Assembly (NCBI GenBank): GCA_020137815.1
Contig: CM035352.1
Coordinates: 6,672,025 to 6,736,024 of the forward strand
Direction of reading: 5' to 3'
Source: Hormiphora californensis
Lineage: Eukaryota; Ctenophora; Tentaculata; Cydippida; Pleurobrachiidae
DNA length: 64,000 nt
Part shown: piece by piece, positions 13,701-24,294 of the stretch
Layout: the number at the start of each line of letters is the position of its first letter
Position numbering within the stretch: position 1 is the first letter of the stretch
The notes under the pieces: generated by a model
What the model saw: only the letters and a program-made list of their open reading frames with translations
What the model was told of the DNA's origin: nothing
Databases searched by the model: none
Translations under genes and position numbers: made by a program

Positions 13701-16700
13701 TGTCACGGATATATCCTCTAGAATCAAGAATATGCAAGTTCAGTTGACAATTACCTATCAATTATATCCTCGTTATAAACAATATCAAGGGGCTGGGTAG
13801 TCACTCTGACCAGAAGATCGAGTGCAGGGGATACCGGGTTCAGTTCGTAGTATATATCCAGCACTGGTTGGGGAGTGCTAACTGGACGGAGCTGGGACCG
13901 GCATATCACATGGGGTAGCAAGTCGCTCCGTTGGGTATGGTTATCGAGAGTTATATCCTGCACAGAGAGAGAGGGGTTATCGAGATAAAGAGATTAGAAA
14001 AGAGCCTAAAAGCTCCATACCTAGCTGTCGAACTACATAGGGTAGCGACTGGCTATTTGAAACAGTTTTTCACTTTTTTCCCTTGCCTGCCCACAAATCA
14101 AGTCGAACCCAAATTTTTTTGACCTTGTGTTACCGAGACAGTCCCTGGGTAGTTTTTGGGGTGGTTGGAGATGTCTCATTTTGGCTTCCGGGGCCAGGGT
14201 CACGTGATATCTATCCAAATTTGGTGTTTCAGTTAGCCCGCCTCGGTCTGCTAATTTGAAACACCCGTATCTCCCTCAATTTCTCCACGAAACCGAAATT
14301 TTTGACATGGAATAGTTAGAAAAGGGTTGTGCAGAGCCATTCCATGTCTGAAATCTGAATTTGGTTGCATGTGCTTGGTGCAGTTAATGTTTCCAAAAAG
14401 TGTTTCAAATAGCCAGGAAAACGGTTTTTGCCCCAAATTCGGCCAATTTTTGGCGGAAATGGCTTAAATCATAATTCATATCCTCCCTATGCTCAAAATG
14501 AACATCAAAAATTTCCGACAGCGGATTTGGAGAAAAGTGTTTCAAATAGCCCTCCTCAGTGTTTCAAATTACCAGAATCGCTTGCCCTGCAGATCATAAC
14601 ATATCGGAAACCACTGAACCCGACTAATTTCGATATGCTGAATCACGTAAGCAACTTTTCCAATCCGTCTGAGGCCGATTAAGTGCCCTAATTGAGTATA
14701 ATTGGGTCTAATTGACCTTAATTGCTCAATTAAGGTACTTTCCCGACCTCCGAGGGATTGGAAAGGCTGCTTACGTGATTCAGCGTATCAAAATTAGTCG
14801 GAAAAGTGCCCTCACATAAGTATAAATCATTTCCCGGTGAAAAGTTGTAAATGGGGTCATTAAGACCCAATTATGCTTAATTAGAACACTTTTCCGATCT
14901 GAGACGGAGCCCAGAGGTTTTAAAAAGCTATTTATAGTTATATTTAATTTTCTCAATTTTCATTTTTTGAAATAAAAAGGAAATCTTTGAACTTTTTATT
15001 TAAACACAAGGATTGTTTCTATTCCAGAATTTAAAATAACGGCATGTCTACCAACTGTTTGCTAGGCATCTCCCAAGACAAGCTACTACATTACATACGC
15101 GGCACTGCGTTTCAAATAGCCAGACCATGCGTTTCAAATAGTCAGACACTGTTTCACATTGGCAGGCGTTTCAAATAGCCAGTGGCTACCCTATGTATTG
15201 TATCCTAAACAGAAAGTGAGAAAGTAAGAATAAACTAACACCAACTAATTTAACTAGAAACTAGTATTATAATCACGAACCTGTAGAGAAGCAGATAACA
15301 CAGTTGTTCCTGTTTTCATCCTGTATTCAGCCCCAACTCTAAGGTCTACAAATGAAAACTCCACTAAACTCCTGTCCTCAGACCCAGTCTGGTCTACAAG
15401 GAGCACTGAACCGTGGAGTAACTTGGCAGATAACTTCCCAAATACTGCATCCTTGTCGAAGAAGATGGAGTAATCTACAACGGGAGCCGCTGCTGCCTCG
15501 GCTTCTTCCGCCGGAACATCTGATGGAGAGGGGGAGTTGAAAGGGAACATCTGGTGAAAAAGAGAAGGAGGTAAAATAAAAGGTGACCACAAAATAATGA
15601 ACACAACGTAGAAACCGGAACTACACATCTTGTAATCCTCTAGCTGCAGCTATTTGACTTGGTACCTTTTGAGCCAGTCCAGCTCCATACCCAGCTTCCC
15701 CAGCTGCCCGCTGCAGCAGCACGGGGAGTGATGGAGCTCAGTGCCCTGCTGAGGGCTAGAGATCTCATAATGTAAACCTCGTCATATGACAACCCCTCCT
15801 CCAGCGGGATAAGATCCTTTCTAACTAACTCCTGAAGAGAGAGATTAGAGAGAGTCACCATACTACTTTCCCTCTTTATATTGTAGAGAGGGAGATATCA
15901 ATTATCATCTCGTCTGACTATAGGTCGTCATACTTAAATTACATATTATGTACTAGAAACAGGATCTTTACCTTAATTTCTGGTTTGACCAACATCGTCT
16001 CGTATAGTGAAACATACTGGACTAAGAGACGGGCACGAGAAGTCAGGAATGCTGTTCGGAGCCGGGATAGTCGCTGAGCAATGGGAGCTTTTACGGCCGA
16101 AATGGCAAACACCCACCAAGCCTGTGCGTTCCCTTTTACCGGAATACACGGGTGCCATTGTCGGTTTCTGAAGTAGTGAAGAAGGGATAAAACATGAAAC
16201 ATTTATATTGCAAATTAAACAAAGAGAACTTGTTTTTCTACACGTGTAGTAGGTATAATAATAATAATATCCGTACTTGTATACACGCTCATACCATATA
16301 GGTAACTAGAAAAAAACAACTAGTAAACTACACGGCAATCAGAGCGGTTCACCATTGCAAATATATCTAGAGTATATAAAGTAAAAATAATGTTCTTAAT
16401 CCAAATTAAAAGTCCGGTGCTCTGATGCTCAAAAGTCCAGTCACAAAAAACCTTACTTAATTTAAATCAACACACAAACTCGAACACAGCAGTCACATAC
16501 TGTTTCTCACACTTCCTCCACCTTGCCACCTCGAATCCCAAATGTCTTCCCCGGCTCCGCATCCTTCCTCTCCTTCAACGCTACCACCAGCTTCCTCCTC
16601 TCCTTCCTCTCCTCTGGAGAACGGTCAGGGGAAATGTAGACATTTTTGTGCCTTTCAGAGTTCTTCAGAGATTTCTTACTGGACAGTACTTGATCTCGGA

Positions 16701-19668
16701 AGTCTTTGCCACATAAACGTAGCTTTACAGGCCGGTCAGAACCATCCTTGTATTTCCCAAGTCGCTTCATACTGGAAATACCAGTAATACACGCACCCAT
16801 ACTGTTAAACACTCGCTTAATTTCGTTCTCCAGATCCTCATCGTTCTCAGCCCGGTCATCAAACAGACCATGCACAATAACATTGTTCGCCCTGTCCTCT
16901 GTCGCTACAGCAATAGCATGACGTACCCGCTGCGGTGCTAGGGCAGTCTCACAGTTTTTCTGGAGAAGATTTAATCTCCTTCTCAGCGGTAGACTGCACG
17001 GCAATGATCTCACCGTCTCTCTTCTCCAACAGCTCACACTGTAGCTTGACTAAGCGGTCCTGGGCCTCAACCAACAATCGCTGTGCGGTGATAAGCTCCT
17101 CTTGACAGTTAATGATTCTCCTCTCACACTCCTCAGTTTCAATAGACAGCTTGTCAATCGCCGGGTAACACCGCTCAACCAGCAAGCGACAGGCCTTCTC
17201 AGCAAACTCAGCAAGTTCAGGTTTTCCCACTCCCTTGATCTTACTCTTACTAGGACACTTCAGATTGTCCCAGAAACAGGAAGCTGAACTAGCAGACCAT
17301 TTCTTGGGGAATGAATCTGCCTCCTTCACATGAACAAACAGTTCTCGCACTAGGTCCACAACTTCACTCTGAACCTCACGGTATACCACCTTTGTCACTC
17401 TTTCATCACTGTTCACTCTGAGTCGGTTAGAAAAGCTGTTTCCAGAAGCAGTACTACCACTCATGACAGGTGAGCACGAGGTGAGCACAGGGTGTTACAA
17501 TTGGAGAGATGCTTGCGAACTTGACTGATAAGGGAGCTCACAAAACGGCACAAAAGCTGGAACAAGATAACAATATAAGGTATACACCAAAAATAATAAT
17601 ATGAACTTACAATTTGACCCGTCTCTGGCAATCAATAATGTTGAGTATTCTGGCTCCCATATGATATTGTTTGCTGGTTAGTTTTAGTCGGATATCTTGG
17701 AGTGTTAGACTTGAGGTAAACCGAGCCTGATCATAACTTATCAGTGGCTCAGTACTTTTGTTTTGTGTCAACTCGATCTTCGCTGATATAGGTTCCAGCA
17801 CGTAGCACAACTGGAAGAGAAATGTGTTTTATAAAAATCACATTTTATAAAGGAGCAGATGTTTTTATGAAGGAGCAAACCTCATCTTCCATACAGTTAT
17901 TCCCAAAGTTCCAATACACTGCCAAATCCTCCAGGTGGACCTCCTTTAGAACACAACCGTCCTCTGATGTAGCAGACAAGGATGGTTGGGTAGAAAGGTG
18001 TTTTATTGTGATACCAACACAAAACGGAATTGAGGGAACTGAAACCCTGTCTTCGTACCGAATGTGCACATCATTCACAACAAACTGAGAGAAGGGAATT
18101 AATGAGGGGGGGGGGGTTCCAGTTTTGTAAATTCACCCCTCTAGTTGTGATCATCAGAAATCACTTGAGAAGTATCAAGTGAAATTATACCTTGCCAATT
18201 AAAATTCAAATATCCAGTCGAGATGCTCGTGGGGGAGGGGGGTTTGCCCGGTAAATCGGGGGCGCCCGATTAATATACCGGGGTTCGACTGTACCTTCAA
18301 GTTCTCTATCACAGAGGTGAAGTAGGATGATGCGAAGGAAGACAGCCAGCCCTTTGATTGTGCATACAGTCTCTGTGAGATCTGCTGCTCAAGGCTCTCT
18401 AGTTTCCGTTGCAGTGCAGCCTTCACTTGTTCTTCCTCTCGTTCGGGGTCGTACTAAAAAAGAACGTGATTTCTAGCAATAGAAGGGAATTAATAGTGGT
18501 GTTTTAAAATGTATTGTGGTACACAATTTGATCGGTAACTTCACGTGATTTCATACAGTCTACACCAACACATGAAATAAAATCAATGAACGAGTTGTGT
18601 TTTACCCTTGAGAAACCTTTACAGTTCTGAAAATGTTAAATAAAATAAAGTTCACTGTTCAGATTTGAAGAATTTTATCAAAATTCTAGAAGGCTGAATC
18701 ACTGATAGTTCTAACTCCACAGAAAGAGGAGGAAGTATATCTCATTTAGTACAGTTAGTACACTGGAAGCAGTAATTGTACACTCGCTATATTGTACTTC
18801 TCTTGCGAGATCATAATATGCATTATGACGGATGCCACGCCTGGCTAATCTAGTGCATATCCTTGTAGAATGTTAGACAGGGATTTGAAACTAAAGAGTT
18901 TTTTTCTCACGTCAGCGCGGCTATTTCTCGATCCATGTGACAGTCCGAATATAGAGGGTTCTGCCCAGAGTTTATCCTTATTACTTGTCCCATCACTTCA
19001 CAATTTAATATGGGAAGGGGTAACTACTTCCCCCCTGTACAATAATTGATTCCCTACCTCGCTGCCTTGATAAGGCGTTGCATGAATGTAGAGTTGTGAG
19101 AGGCACAGTACAATACTGTTACTACTGATACCAGCTGTTACTGGGACCTGCAGTTGCAGCTTACCCACAGTACCTGAGAGAGAAATGATGAGGGGTCATG
19201 GGAAGTGGTAGTAAGAGTGGGGTAAGAGTGGGGTAAGAGTGGGGTAAGAGTGGGGTAAGAGTGGGGTAAGAGTGGGGTAAGAGTGGGGTAAGAGTGGGGT
19301 AAGAGTGGGGTAAGAGTGGGGTAAGAGTGGGGTAAGAGTGGGGTAAGAGTGGGGTAAGAGTGAGTTTTTAAAACCTACCATCTGTAACCTTGAAGGGGAG
19401 ATTGAGAGTTTCTAGTGCATCTTCTCTGAGTTTGAGATTTTCAAGCTCGACCGATCCCTGTGTCAGGCCAATGTGTACCTAAGAAGGGTGGGTTTATAAA
19501 TTAGATGGCATTTCTTTTAGACATACTTGAGTCATGGTTACCATGGTTACCATCACTACATGCTACATCAATACAAGTGTTTACCTGGTGCAAGTTAACG
19601 TTGCTAAGGTAACGGGCAAGGTATTTGTTTAGGAGCCATTCTGTGAAACTGTGGACTTGTCTCCACAT
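545..19668 (-). CDS. VPS13D: VPS13 family bridge-like lipid transfer protein, most like VPS13D (N-terminal 1151 codons, 18 exons, 3' end beyond window)
   Basis: VPS13 proteins form long hydrophobic channels that move phospholipids between organelles at contact sites. Exons, in transcription order: 19585-19668, 19379-19478, 19058-19173, 18295-18453, 17881-18084, 17611-17810, 15972-16167, 15666-15831, 15281-15519, 13755-13957, 13429-13578, 13117-13213, 8252-8411, 7844-8093, 6111-6213, 4577-4957, 1159-1340, 545-1007. All introns are GT-AG and all phases agree, giving one open frame. Exon 1 starts with MWRQVHSFTEWLLNKYLARY; exon 2 carries GSVELENLKLREDAL and LPFKV, the chorein N-terminus, closest to VPS13D from memory. 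Further family matches are VHIRYED (exon 5), KGNAQAWW (exon 7), the Trp-rich GSWGSWVWSW (exon 8), QAPLLILPE (exon 12) and ARSPVVALPR (exon 18). The assignment to the D subfamily rests on the N-terminus only; the UBA and C-terminal regions are outside the window. Introns host many mobile elements and a GPCR gene. Confidence 0.9.
1352..1430. repeat. (GA)n microsatellite next to the VPS13 exon 17 acceptor
   Basis: A nearly pure GA run, which reads CT on the VPS13 sense strand. It ends about 10 bp before the acceptor of the exon at 1159-1340, so it serves as an oversized polypyrimidine tract. Confidence 0.9.
1490..1740. repeat. CT-rich imperfect microsatellite
   Basis: Interrupted CTCT tracts in the VPS13 intron between exons 16 and 17. 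The open frames across it are serine/leucine low-complexity translations of the repeat, not genes. A smaller GA tract lies at 1895-1945. I see no gene at 1741-2610. Confidence 0.85.
2610..3770. other. Error-rich near duplicate of about 3775-4950, including a garbled VPS13 exon 16
   Basis: Sequence blocks recur in the same order as in the clean stretch just downstream: a TTGTATAATTATCCCA block, the block with AAATCCCTCTCAGCTTT, and the exon 16 donor region near 3240. Homopolymers are inflated (long runs of C, T, G and A) and single bases are missing throughout. The exon 16 counterpart (about 3240-3590) has no usable frame. This looks like an uncorrected read or second haplotype inserted by the assembler, rather than a real second exon. 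Confidence 0.7.
6236..6335. repeat. (GA)n microsatellite beside the VPS13 exon 15 acceptor
   Basis: An interrupted GA run that reads CT on the sense strand of VPS13. It lies about 20 bp upstream of the acceptor for the exon at 6111-6213. The intron on the far side of that exon (4958-6110) holds nothing that I recognise. Confidence 0.85.
6466..7574. mobile_element. Foldback MITE with TA target duplication in VPS13 intron 14
   Basis: The ends are perfect inverted copies beginning CCGCGCGGCCCAAAAAAAAC, with TA immediately outside each (6464-6465 and 7575-7576). The inverted arms extend more than 100 bp, for example TTTGTATGGTTACTCATTCG near 6555 and its complement near 7470. No transposase is encoded, so it is a non-autonomous element. 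TA duplication fits the Tc1/mariner group. Its core resembles the element at 36964-37837. Confidence 0.85.
7781..7843. mobile_element. Short pogo/Tigger-like MITE abutting the VPS13 exon 14 donor
   Basis: Inverted ends CAATCAAACCTCGATTTACG and its near complement frame about 60 bp. The right end runs directly into the splice donor of the exon at 7844-8093. The end sequence matches the CAGTCAAACCTCG type of pogo/Tigger terminal repeats and the other copies at 11194, 18215 and 44165. Confidence 0.7.
8415..8700. repeat. (GGGA)n tract serving as VPS13 exon 13 pyrimidine tract
   Basis: Dozens of GGGA units, reading CCCT on the VPS13 sense strand. The exon at 8252-8411 begins directly at its edge (CTCCCAG then GTGATAGTG), so this whole tract is an enlarged polypyrimidine tract. 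Confidence 0.9.
8700..9710. other. Low-quality purine-rich then pyrimidine-rich interval
   Basis: From about 8700 to 9210 the sequence is almost only G and A with long G runs; from 9240 to 9700 it is C/T-rich with inflated homopolymers. Long Gly/Arg, Pro and Ser/Phe open frames on both strands are artefacts of composition. It is probably a badly sequenced continuation of the GGGA repeat. Confidence 0.7.
9736..9822. repeat. 21-bp tandem repeat, about 4 copies
   Basis: The unit is close to ATCACGTCGTCACACTGACG plus one base, repeated about four times with C/T changes between copies. It lies in VPS13 intron 12. The remaining sequence to 10600 shows no gene that I can support. Confidence 0.85.
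10607..10715. repeat. (GA)n microsatellite
   Basis: About 100 bp of GAGA with rare interruptions, in VPS13 intron 12. Unlike several others in the window, it is not next to an exon that I could place. The stretch 10716-11190 holds nothing recognised. Confidence 0.9.
11194..11295. mobile_element. Pogo/Tigger-like MITE upstream of the GPCR exons
   Basis: About 100 bp framed by AATCAAACCTCGATTTACCG on the left and a near complement ending GAGGTTAGACTG on the right. A TA follows the right end. No coding capacity. Confidence 0.7.
11390..13062 (+). CDS. Rhodopsin-class (class A) seven-transmembrane G protein-coupled receptor, 5' exon not located
   Basis: Exons: about 11390-11504, 11715-11823, 11982-12117, 12271-12455, 12631-13062 (stop). 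All four junctions are GT-AG and in phase. TM1 carries VSGNALVLY (class A Asn), TM2 RNIAVADIL (class A LxxxD), TM3 has a Cys in LGSALCFINGW and ends SGYRLAI in place of the DRY box. TM4 has the Trp of WTFIFILPFLSP; extracellular loop 2 has a Cys (WTQSCNS). TM6 reads FIASYLPYL with its Pro but lacks the usual Cys-Trp pair. TM7 has NPLIYF, a form of NPxxY. No in-frame ATG precedes TM1 before an upstream stop, so a 5' exon is missing. The ligand cannot be told. The gene lies wholly inside VPS13 intron 12 on the opposite strand. Confidence 0.85.
14036..15195. mobile_element. Inverted-repeat MITE with TA duplication, rich in GTTTCAAATAGCC copies
   Basis: The left end CATAGGGTAGCGACTGGC and the right end GCCAGTGGCTACCCTATG are inverted copies, each flanked by TA (14034-14035, 15196-15197). 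The motif TTTCAAATAGCC recurs many times inside on both strands, and a second inverted pair around AATCACGTAAGC lies at 14640-14785. There is no coding capacity. It fills most of VPS13 intron 9. Confidence 0.85.
16204..17600 (-). mobile_element. ORF1-like retroposon copy A in VPS13 intron 6
   Basis: This covers the broken ORF1-like gene below with its flanking untranslated sequence. Exact ends are not clear; an ATT-rich run near 16255-16275 could be the 3' tail. It separates the VPS13 exons at 17611 and 16167. Confidence 0.6.
16507..17488 (-). pseudogene. LINE ORF1-like protein with coiled coil, broken by one frameshift
   Basis: Two overlapping frames make up one protein. The upstream part (17488-16949) has a long heptad-rich helix, with CERRIINCQEELITAQRLL then LLEKRDGEIIAVQSTAEKE. 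The downstream part (17037-16507) contains NNVIVHGLFDD, an RRM-like start, and VYISPDRSPEERKERRKLV near the end. The plus-strand copy at 35250-36275 shows the same order in one frame, so the break near 16950-16980 is a frameshift. Such proteins bind element RNA in related retrotransposons; that role is inferred here. No reverse transcriptase is attached. Confidence 0.75.
18215..18291. mobile_element. Short pogo-like MITE whose end forms the VPS13 exon 4 splice donor
   Basis: The right end is the complement of CAGTCGAACCCCGG, next to TA at 18292-18293. The left end starts CAGTCGAGATGCTCG. The VPS13 donor on the minus strand reads GTACAGTCGAACC: the GT uses the T of the TA target, and the rest is element. 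Confidence 0.65.
18454..19057. other. VPS13 intron 3, nothing recognised
   Basis: AT-rich unique-looking sequence between the exons at 19058-19173 and 18295-18453. I see no coding exon, RNA gene or repeat in it. Confidence 0.6.
19208..19364. repeat. 11-bp minisatellite, about 14 copies
   Basis: Perfect tandem units of GTAAGAGTGGG in VPS13 intron 2. The minus-strand frame across it (LLPHSYPTLTP repeats) is a by-product of an 11-bp unit, not a gene. Confidence 0.95.
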
Positions 19669-20107
19669 ACCAAGTTACCAATCGTCACGCATTGTCAAAA
19701 GTTACATTTCTGGGATACATTGTGATATTTGATACTTTTACTTGTATTAGGTCATGGAACAACAACAACAACAACAACAAAATGGATTTATATACCGACT
19801 AAATAGACAAGTACTCTCGATTGGTTCGAAGAGCAATTGCCATTCATAGCGGTTCTCTCATCCTATCTTGACATATTGGTTGACAAAAGGTCGTAAATGG
19901 TAACTCATACTGGTGACTTATAACTGACATATATAGTAGACTTTATTAACTCTCAACACTTGGTGACTGTGGGTGACAAGTATAATCAGAAAAAAATAAT
20001 AACAAAAATGATAAACTGAATAGTATCTTAGATTATAAAGAATTATGTGACAGCAGCAGGGGTGACCGTGTGAGAACGGGGACTAATGAATAACCGAAAA
20101 GAAATTA

Positions 20108-23065
20108 TTAAAGACTGATGTCGAAAACCAAATAAGGTCTTTCAGAGAAGGTAACAGTAGCATCGAACAGGTAGGTCTTCAGGCGAATACGGAAGGAGTC
20201 CTCTGAAGGTGCGTCTCTGAGGTTCTCCGGTAGGTTGTTCCAGACATGGGGGAGATATTGGGATATTCTCCTTTTTCCCAGTTTGCTCACTTTCACATTT
20301 CCAGAAAGTAGCTTTAACTTGTAATGGTCTACTTTACAGCTCTGACGAGTAGACTTCTGCACTGCAGTATTTTCATCATGTTCCACTAGATCCTGAAGGT
20401 ACTGAGGGGCACTTCCATAATAGATCTTGTACCCTAGTAGACAGATTTTGAAAAATATCCTCTTCTCAATCGTAAGGATATGGGAATCACGGTAGAAGGG
20501 GTCCAGATCAACTTTCCTCTCTCTGACTCCATGGATGTACCTTATTACTTGATTCATTAGTCCTTTCAGCGGCTTGATGGTAGAGGCCGGTAGGTTGAAA
20601 TACAGAGCATTGCAATAGTCCACTTTGGATATGACCAGCTGGGAGGCAAGCATCAGACGTAGAGGTTTATCAATGAATCGGCGGATCTGCCAGAGGTTCC
20701 TCATAGTAACTCCAGCATTCCTCTTGACCATGGAGATTTGACGTTTCATATCCATTTGTTCATCAAGATAGACACCAAGGGTCTATCCCGATTTTCCAGC
20801 CATGTCCATGGGGGAAATGATGTTCCCATTTAGCTCAAGAGTCAGGTCACTCTCCTCGCGTACAATATCCATCTTCTTCTTCTTTCCCAGGATAAGAAAC
20901 TCAGTTTTATCCTCATTAACCATCAGTCTGTTTTCAATCATCCACGTTCTTACCTCCTCCAAACATTTCTCAATAGTCTCCTTTGAACCTGTCCAGCCTT
21001 CCACAGGGCAGAATCCGATGTATATAGTGCTATCATCTGCATAAAGTCGTATTGTGAGTCCATACTTCTTTACAATAGGTTCTAGTGGTTCCACATACAG
21101 GGCAAAGAGGACAGGACCAAGGAGAGAGCCTTGGGGTACTCCATATTTGAGAAAGAGCCTAGGTGAGAGGGCATCTCCAATTTTAACTTTATAGCTCCTG
21201 TCATTGAGATAGCTAGTGAACCATTCGAGTACCGTTGATCCAATTCCAAACCGCTTCTCCAGTCTCTTCAAAAGCTGAGGGTGGTCAATGGTATCAAATG
21301 CAGCCGAAAGATCAATTTGAACGACTGCCACAACATTTCCTCTGTCCATTTCCCCAAGGACATCATCAACGACTCGCACCATATGTGTCTCACAACTGTG
21401 GTTGGGGCGAAAACCAGATTGGCATTCACCTCGCAGGTCGTTTTTCTCCAAATGTTCATTTAGCTGTATATTAACAGCTTTCTCCGCTAGCTTGGACAGA
21501 ACACTGAGATTCGAGACTGGTCTGTAGTTCGCAAGAGAGTCCACATCTCCAGATGTATTCTTGATTGTGGGCCTCACAATAGCCTCTTTCAGTCCTGACG
21601 GGAATACACCACTCTGTAAAGAAGTGTTCACGATTTCGGTAAGCACTGGTAGTAGAGTCGGGAGAAGCTGCTTCAGCAGAGAGGTCGGGATAGGGTCTAA
21701 GTCACAGAACTTATCCGGCAGGCTCTTTACAAGGCTTGCCACTTCATCTTCAGTCATAAGACTGAAGGTCTCAAATCTTTCTGTCTCTCCTTTAAAAGCA
21801 CCGGACTCCGTTGATTTCTTTTCACCCAACTCTTCAATCTTGTCACCAATCTTCTTCTGTAGTTTATCAATCTTGGACTTGAAAAACTCTCCAAACTCAG
21901 TTGCTAGTTTCTCCGGGTTGACCATATCTGGGAGGATAACATTGGAGTTACCCAGTAGCTTGCTCAGTTGTTGGTTGAGCCTCTTTTGATCGCGTCCACA
22001 GAGTTCAATATTTCTTCTGGTGTATTCTGACCGTTTTCTGACCTCCATCTTGTTGAAAGCTGACCTTAGTTCCACATACATGGCCCTTAGCTGCGGCTTC
22101 TCTTTTGTCTTGTCTTTTCTCCACTTTCTCTCAGCACGCCGCTTCTTCCTCCGGAGGGTTAGCAGCTCTTCATCCATCCATGGTGTATACTTCTCTTTCT
22201 TCCTTCTCTTCTTCATTGGACAGTGCTTATCAACCAGGGCTAGCAACGTTCCATATAACTTCTCAACAAGGCTATTAACATCCTCTTCATCAGCAGGTGA
22301 GGTAAACAGTCCACTGGCCTTTAGATCCTCATTAAAACTCTCCACATCCACCTTCGAAAAGTCCCGATACCAAATTGTCTCCGGCCGTTTCCTCTTACTG
22401 ATCCTCGCAGTCAGTTGTAGGTCCACAGTAATAAGATGGTGGTCTGAAGTAGTTCCCTCCTCCAAGATCCTAACTGGTTCAAGACAATCTGCTACTGTAG
22501 CATCCATCAGGGCTAGGTCCAGAGTACCTCCATGTCTGTGTGTTGATATCAAGGGAACCATCTGTTTGAAGTCAAACTCCTCGATCATCTCCAGCTTTTT
22601 TGGATAAAATTCATCAGGCCTTTCCATGTGAAAGTTGAAGTCTCCCATGATTAATGGTGTCCCGACTTTACAGTTTAGTTCCTCAAGGTATCCCTTGAAT
22701 TCATCCAGGAAGTGGCTCTGGGTATGAGGTGCCTTCTTCGAGTACGGTGGCCTATAGATGTTTACTAGCCGGTACATCTCACTAGCATTTCCAATAGTAG
22801 TCTCTGTACACTCAAAGGTCTTGAAACACTTGGTAGGTCCAGATTTAACACCCAGGTCCGCTCTGTATACCATTGCTACTCCACCACCAATCCTCTGCTT
22901 CCTCGGTGCCGAGTGGATTTCCCATCCTCTTTCCTTTATCTCATGATGTTTAGCATTGTCACCTTTCCTCAGGTAGGTCTCTTGAAGAAGACAGATATCA
23001 ACAAGCTCGTCCTCAAGGTGTTCCAGTACACCAGCAGTCTTATTGACAAGGGAGTTGCAGTTCAA
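20108..23065 (-). pseudogene. LINE ORF2: AP-like endonuclease plus reverse transcriptase, one internal stop
   Basis: ORF2 nicks the target and copies element RNA into DNA. Endonuclease motifs: LLQET near residue 29, MGDFNFH near 140-146, SDHH near 207-210. Reverse transcriptase motifs: AFDTID near 589-594, VPQGSLLGP near 643-651, and the catalytic YADD near 675-678. A TAG at codon 761 (20783-20785) interrupts the frame, which continues to 20108 as a thumb/C-terminal region (SKVDYCNALYFNLP). There is no frameshift, so it is a single nonsense change. No ATG precedes the endonuclease; the frame is open back into the end of ORF1 and could be reached by reinitiation or frameshift. Confidence 0.9.
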
Positions 23066-23076
23066 TGTTCCAACTC

Positions 23077-24294
23077 TTAGTGAGTTCTCCTTCTTTCCAA
23101 GAAGTCTCGTGCCTTCCGACTGTACTCGTTTTTTAACATCTCAGCTCCGGCTGTTCTACTCATCAATCTCTCCTTCTCCATGATAAAGAAGGGACATTGG
23201 AAACTGTTCGCTGTGTGGGTGGTGGCATTGAGCTGATCGATCTTGCTTCGGCTACTCTTGCAGTTTGCACAGCATCTGGAGTCAACTTTTCTATCCTTCT
23301 TCACTTGACAATCCTTGAACCGATGATTTCCAGCACAGTAGGTACAAACTGGATCACCGCTGTCTCTCCTGGGGCACATCACTGAGTCTGATTTGTGACC
23401 ATAGCGTTGACACTTGAAACATTGAACGATATGGAATCGATCCTTCACAATGTGGATTTGAAAATCAAGGTTAATTCTGTCATTCCTTTTGCGAACAATC
23501 TCCCGTATCTTTTTTGACATCTGGACAACTGCATATCGATCCTCCTTATGAAGAAAGATGACTTTCAGTTCCTCTTGGTGACTTTCAACCTGCTCTTTGA
23601 TTTCCTCATTTTTCCTCAGTATTTCACTGTACACTTCCTCGGCAGTGGTAATTTCTCCAGCAATGTCTGAGATTGTAACTTTGGGATTGAGCTTCTTGGT
23701 GGTCAGAGTGGCTGTTGAAGTATCAAATTCAGATTTGAGCAGTTCTTCAGCTTTGTCTCGTTGAGACTTGTCCTTGAAAACTAGATTGGTATCCTCTTCA
23801 TTCGAGCTGGTTCCATCAACTGGGATTGACTGCAGAGTCTTTCGTACCTTCGCCTTTACAACTTTCCACTTTTCCAGTCCAACTTTCTCAAGTTTGAGGG
23901 TGTGCTTCTGTGGTGTCTTCTTAGGGCTGGGGTTGAGCAACTTTCCAGTATCATCAGTCTTCTCCTTGCCGTTTATCGCCTTCTGTATCATGTCTGGTAT
24001 GTTTGCAAAACACTCCCGCATAGCCTCAAGCTCCTTGAGAACCTGTTCAGACCTATCCTGTCCCACTACTGCTCCTTCTTCTGACTTGGTCTTCACAAGG
24101 TCTTCCTGCTGCTTGTCCACCATTCTCAATAGGTTAATAGCAAAATTCCATAGAATATCTTTAGTGATACCCGCTGGGGGAGCTTTTTTACCTTGCAAGA
24201 TTGGGTCCATATCCACAGGTAGATTATCTTTCATAAACGTGTCCAAATCTTTCCTCGTCCATAACTTTAGCGGGATTGCCTTCAATGTCATCAC
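23077..24294 (-). CDS. LINE ORF1: gag-like nucleic-acid-binding protein with zinc knuckles
   Basis: 405 residues, intact from ATG to TAA. The C-terminal third holds three Cys/His clusters: CFKCQRYGHKSDSVMC at about 292-307, CTYCAGNHRFKDC at 317-329, and a longer one at 341-367 (CCANC to QC). This matches the gag-like ORF1 of Jockey/CR1-group elements that package element RNA. The N-terminal half is charged and helical. Its stop codon overlaps the open ORF2 frame. It shows no clear similarity to the coiled-coil ORF1-like proteins at 16507 and 35250. Confidence 0.85.
   Translation of the reverse strand: MMTLKAIPLKLWTRKDLDTFMKDNLPVDMDPILQGKKAPPAGITKDILWNFAINLLRMVDKQQEDLVKTKSEEGAVVGQDRSEQVLKELEAMRECFANIPDMIQKAINGKEKTDDTGKLLNPSPKKTPQKHTLKLEKVGLEKWKVVKAKVRKTLQSIPVDGTSSNEEDTNLVFKDKSQRDKAEELLKSEFDTSTATLTTKKLNPKVTISDIAGEITTAEEVYSEILRKNEEIKEQVESHQEELKVIFLHKEDRYAVVQMSKKIREIVRKRNDRINLDFQIHIVKDRFHIVQCFKCQRYGHKSDSVMCPRRDSGDPVCTYCAGNHRFKDCQVKKDRKVDSRCCANCKSSRSKIDQLNATTHTANSFQCPFFIMEKERLMSRTAGAEMLKNEYSRKARDFLERRRTH

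Noticed and set aside
19196-19381. Repeat protein LLPHSYPTLTP
   Set aside because: It is the 11-bp minisatellite in VPS13 intron 2 between two well-supported exons.
21561-22607. Plus-strand frames over the LINE
   Set aside because: Shadows of ORF2, which has full endonuclease and reverse transcriptase motifs on the other strand.
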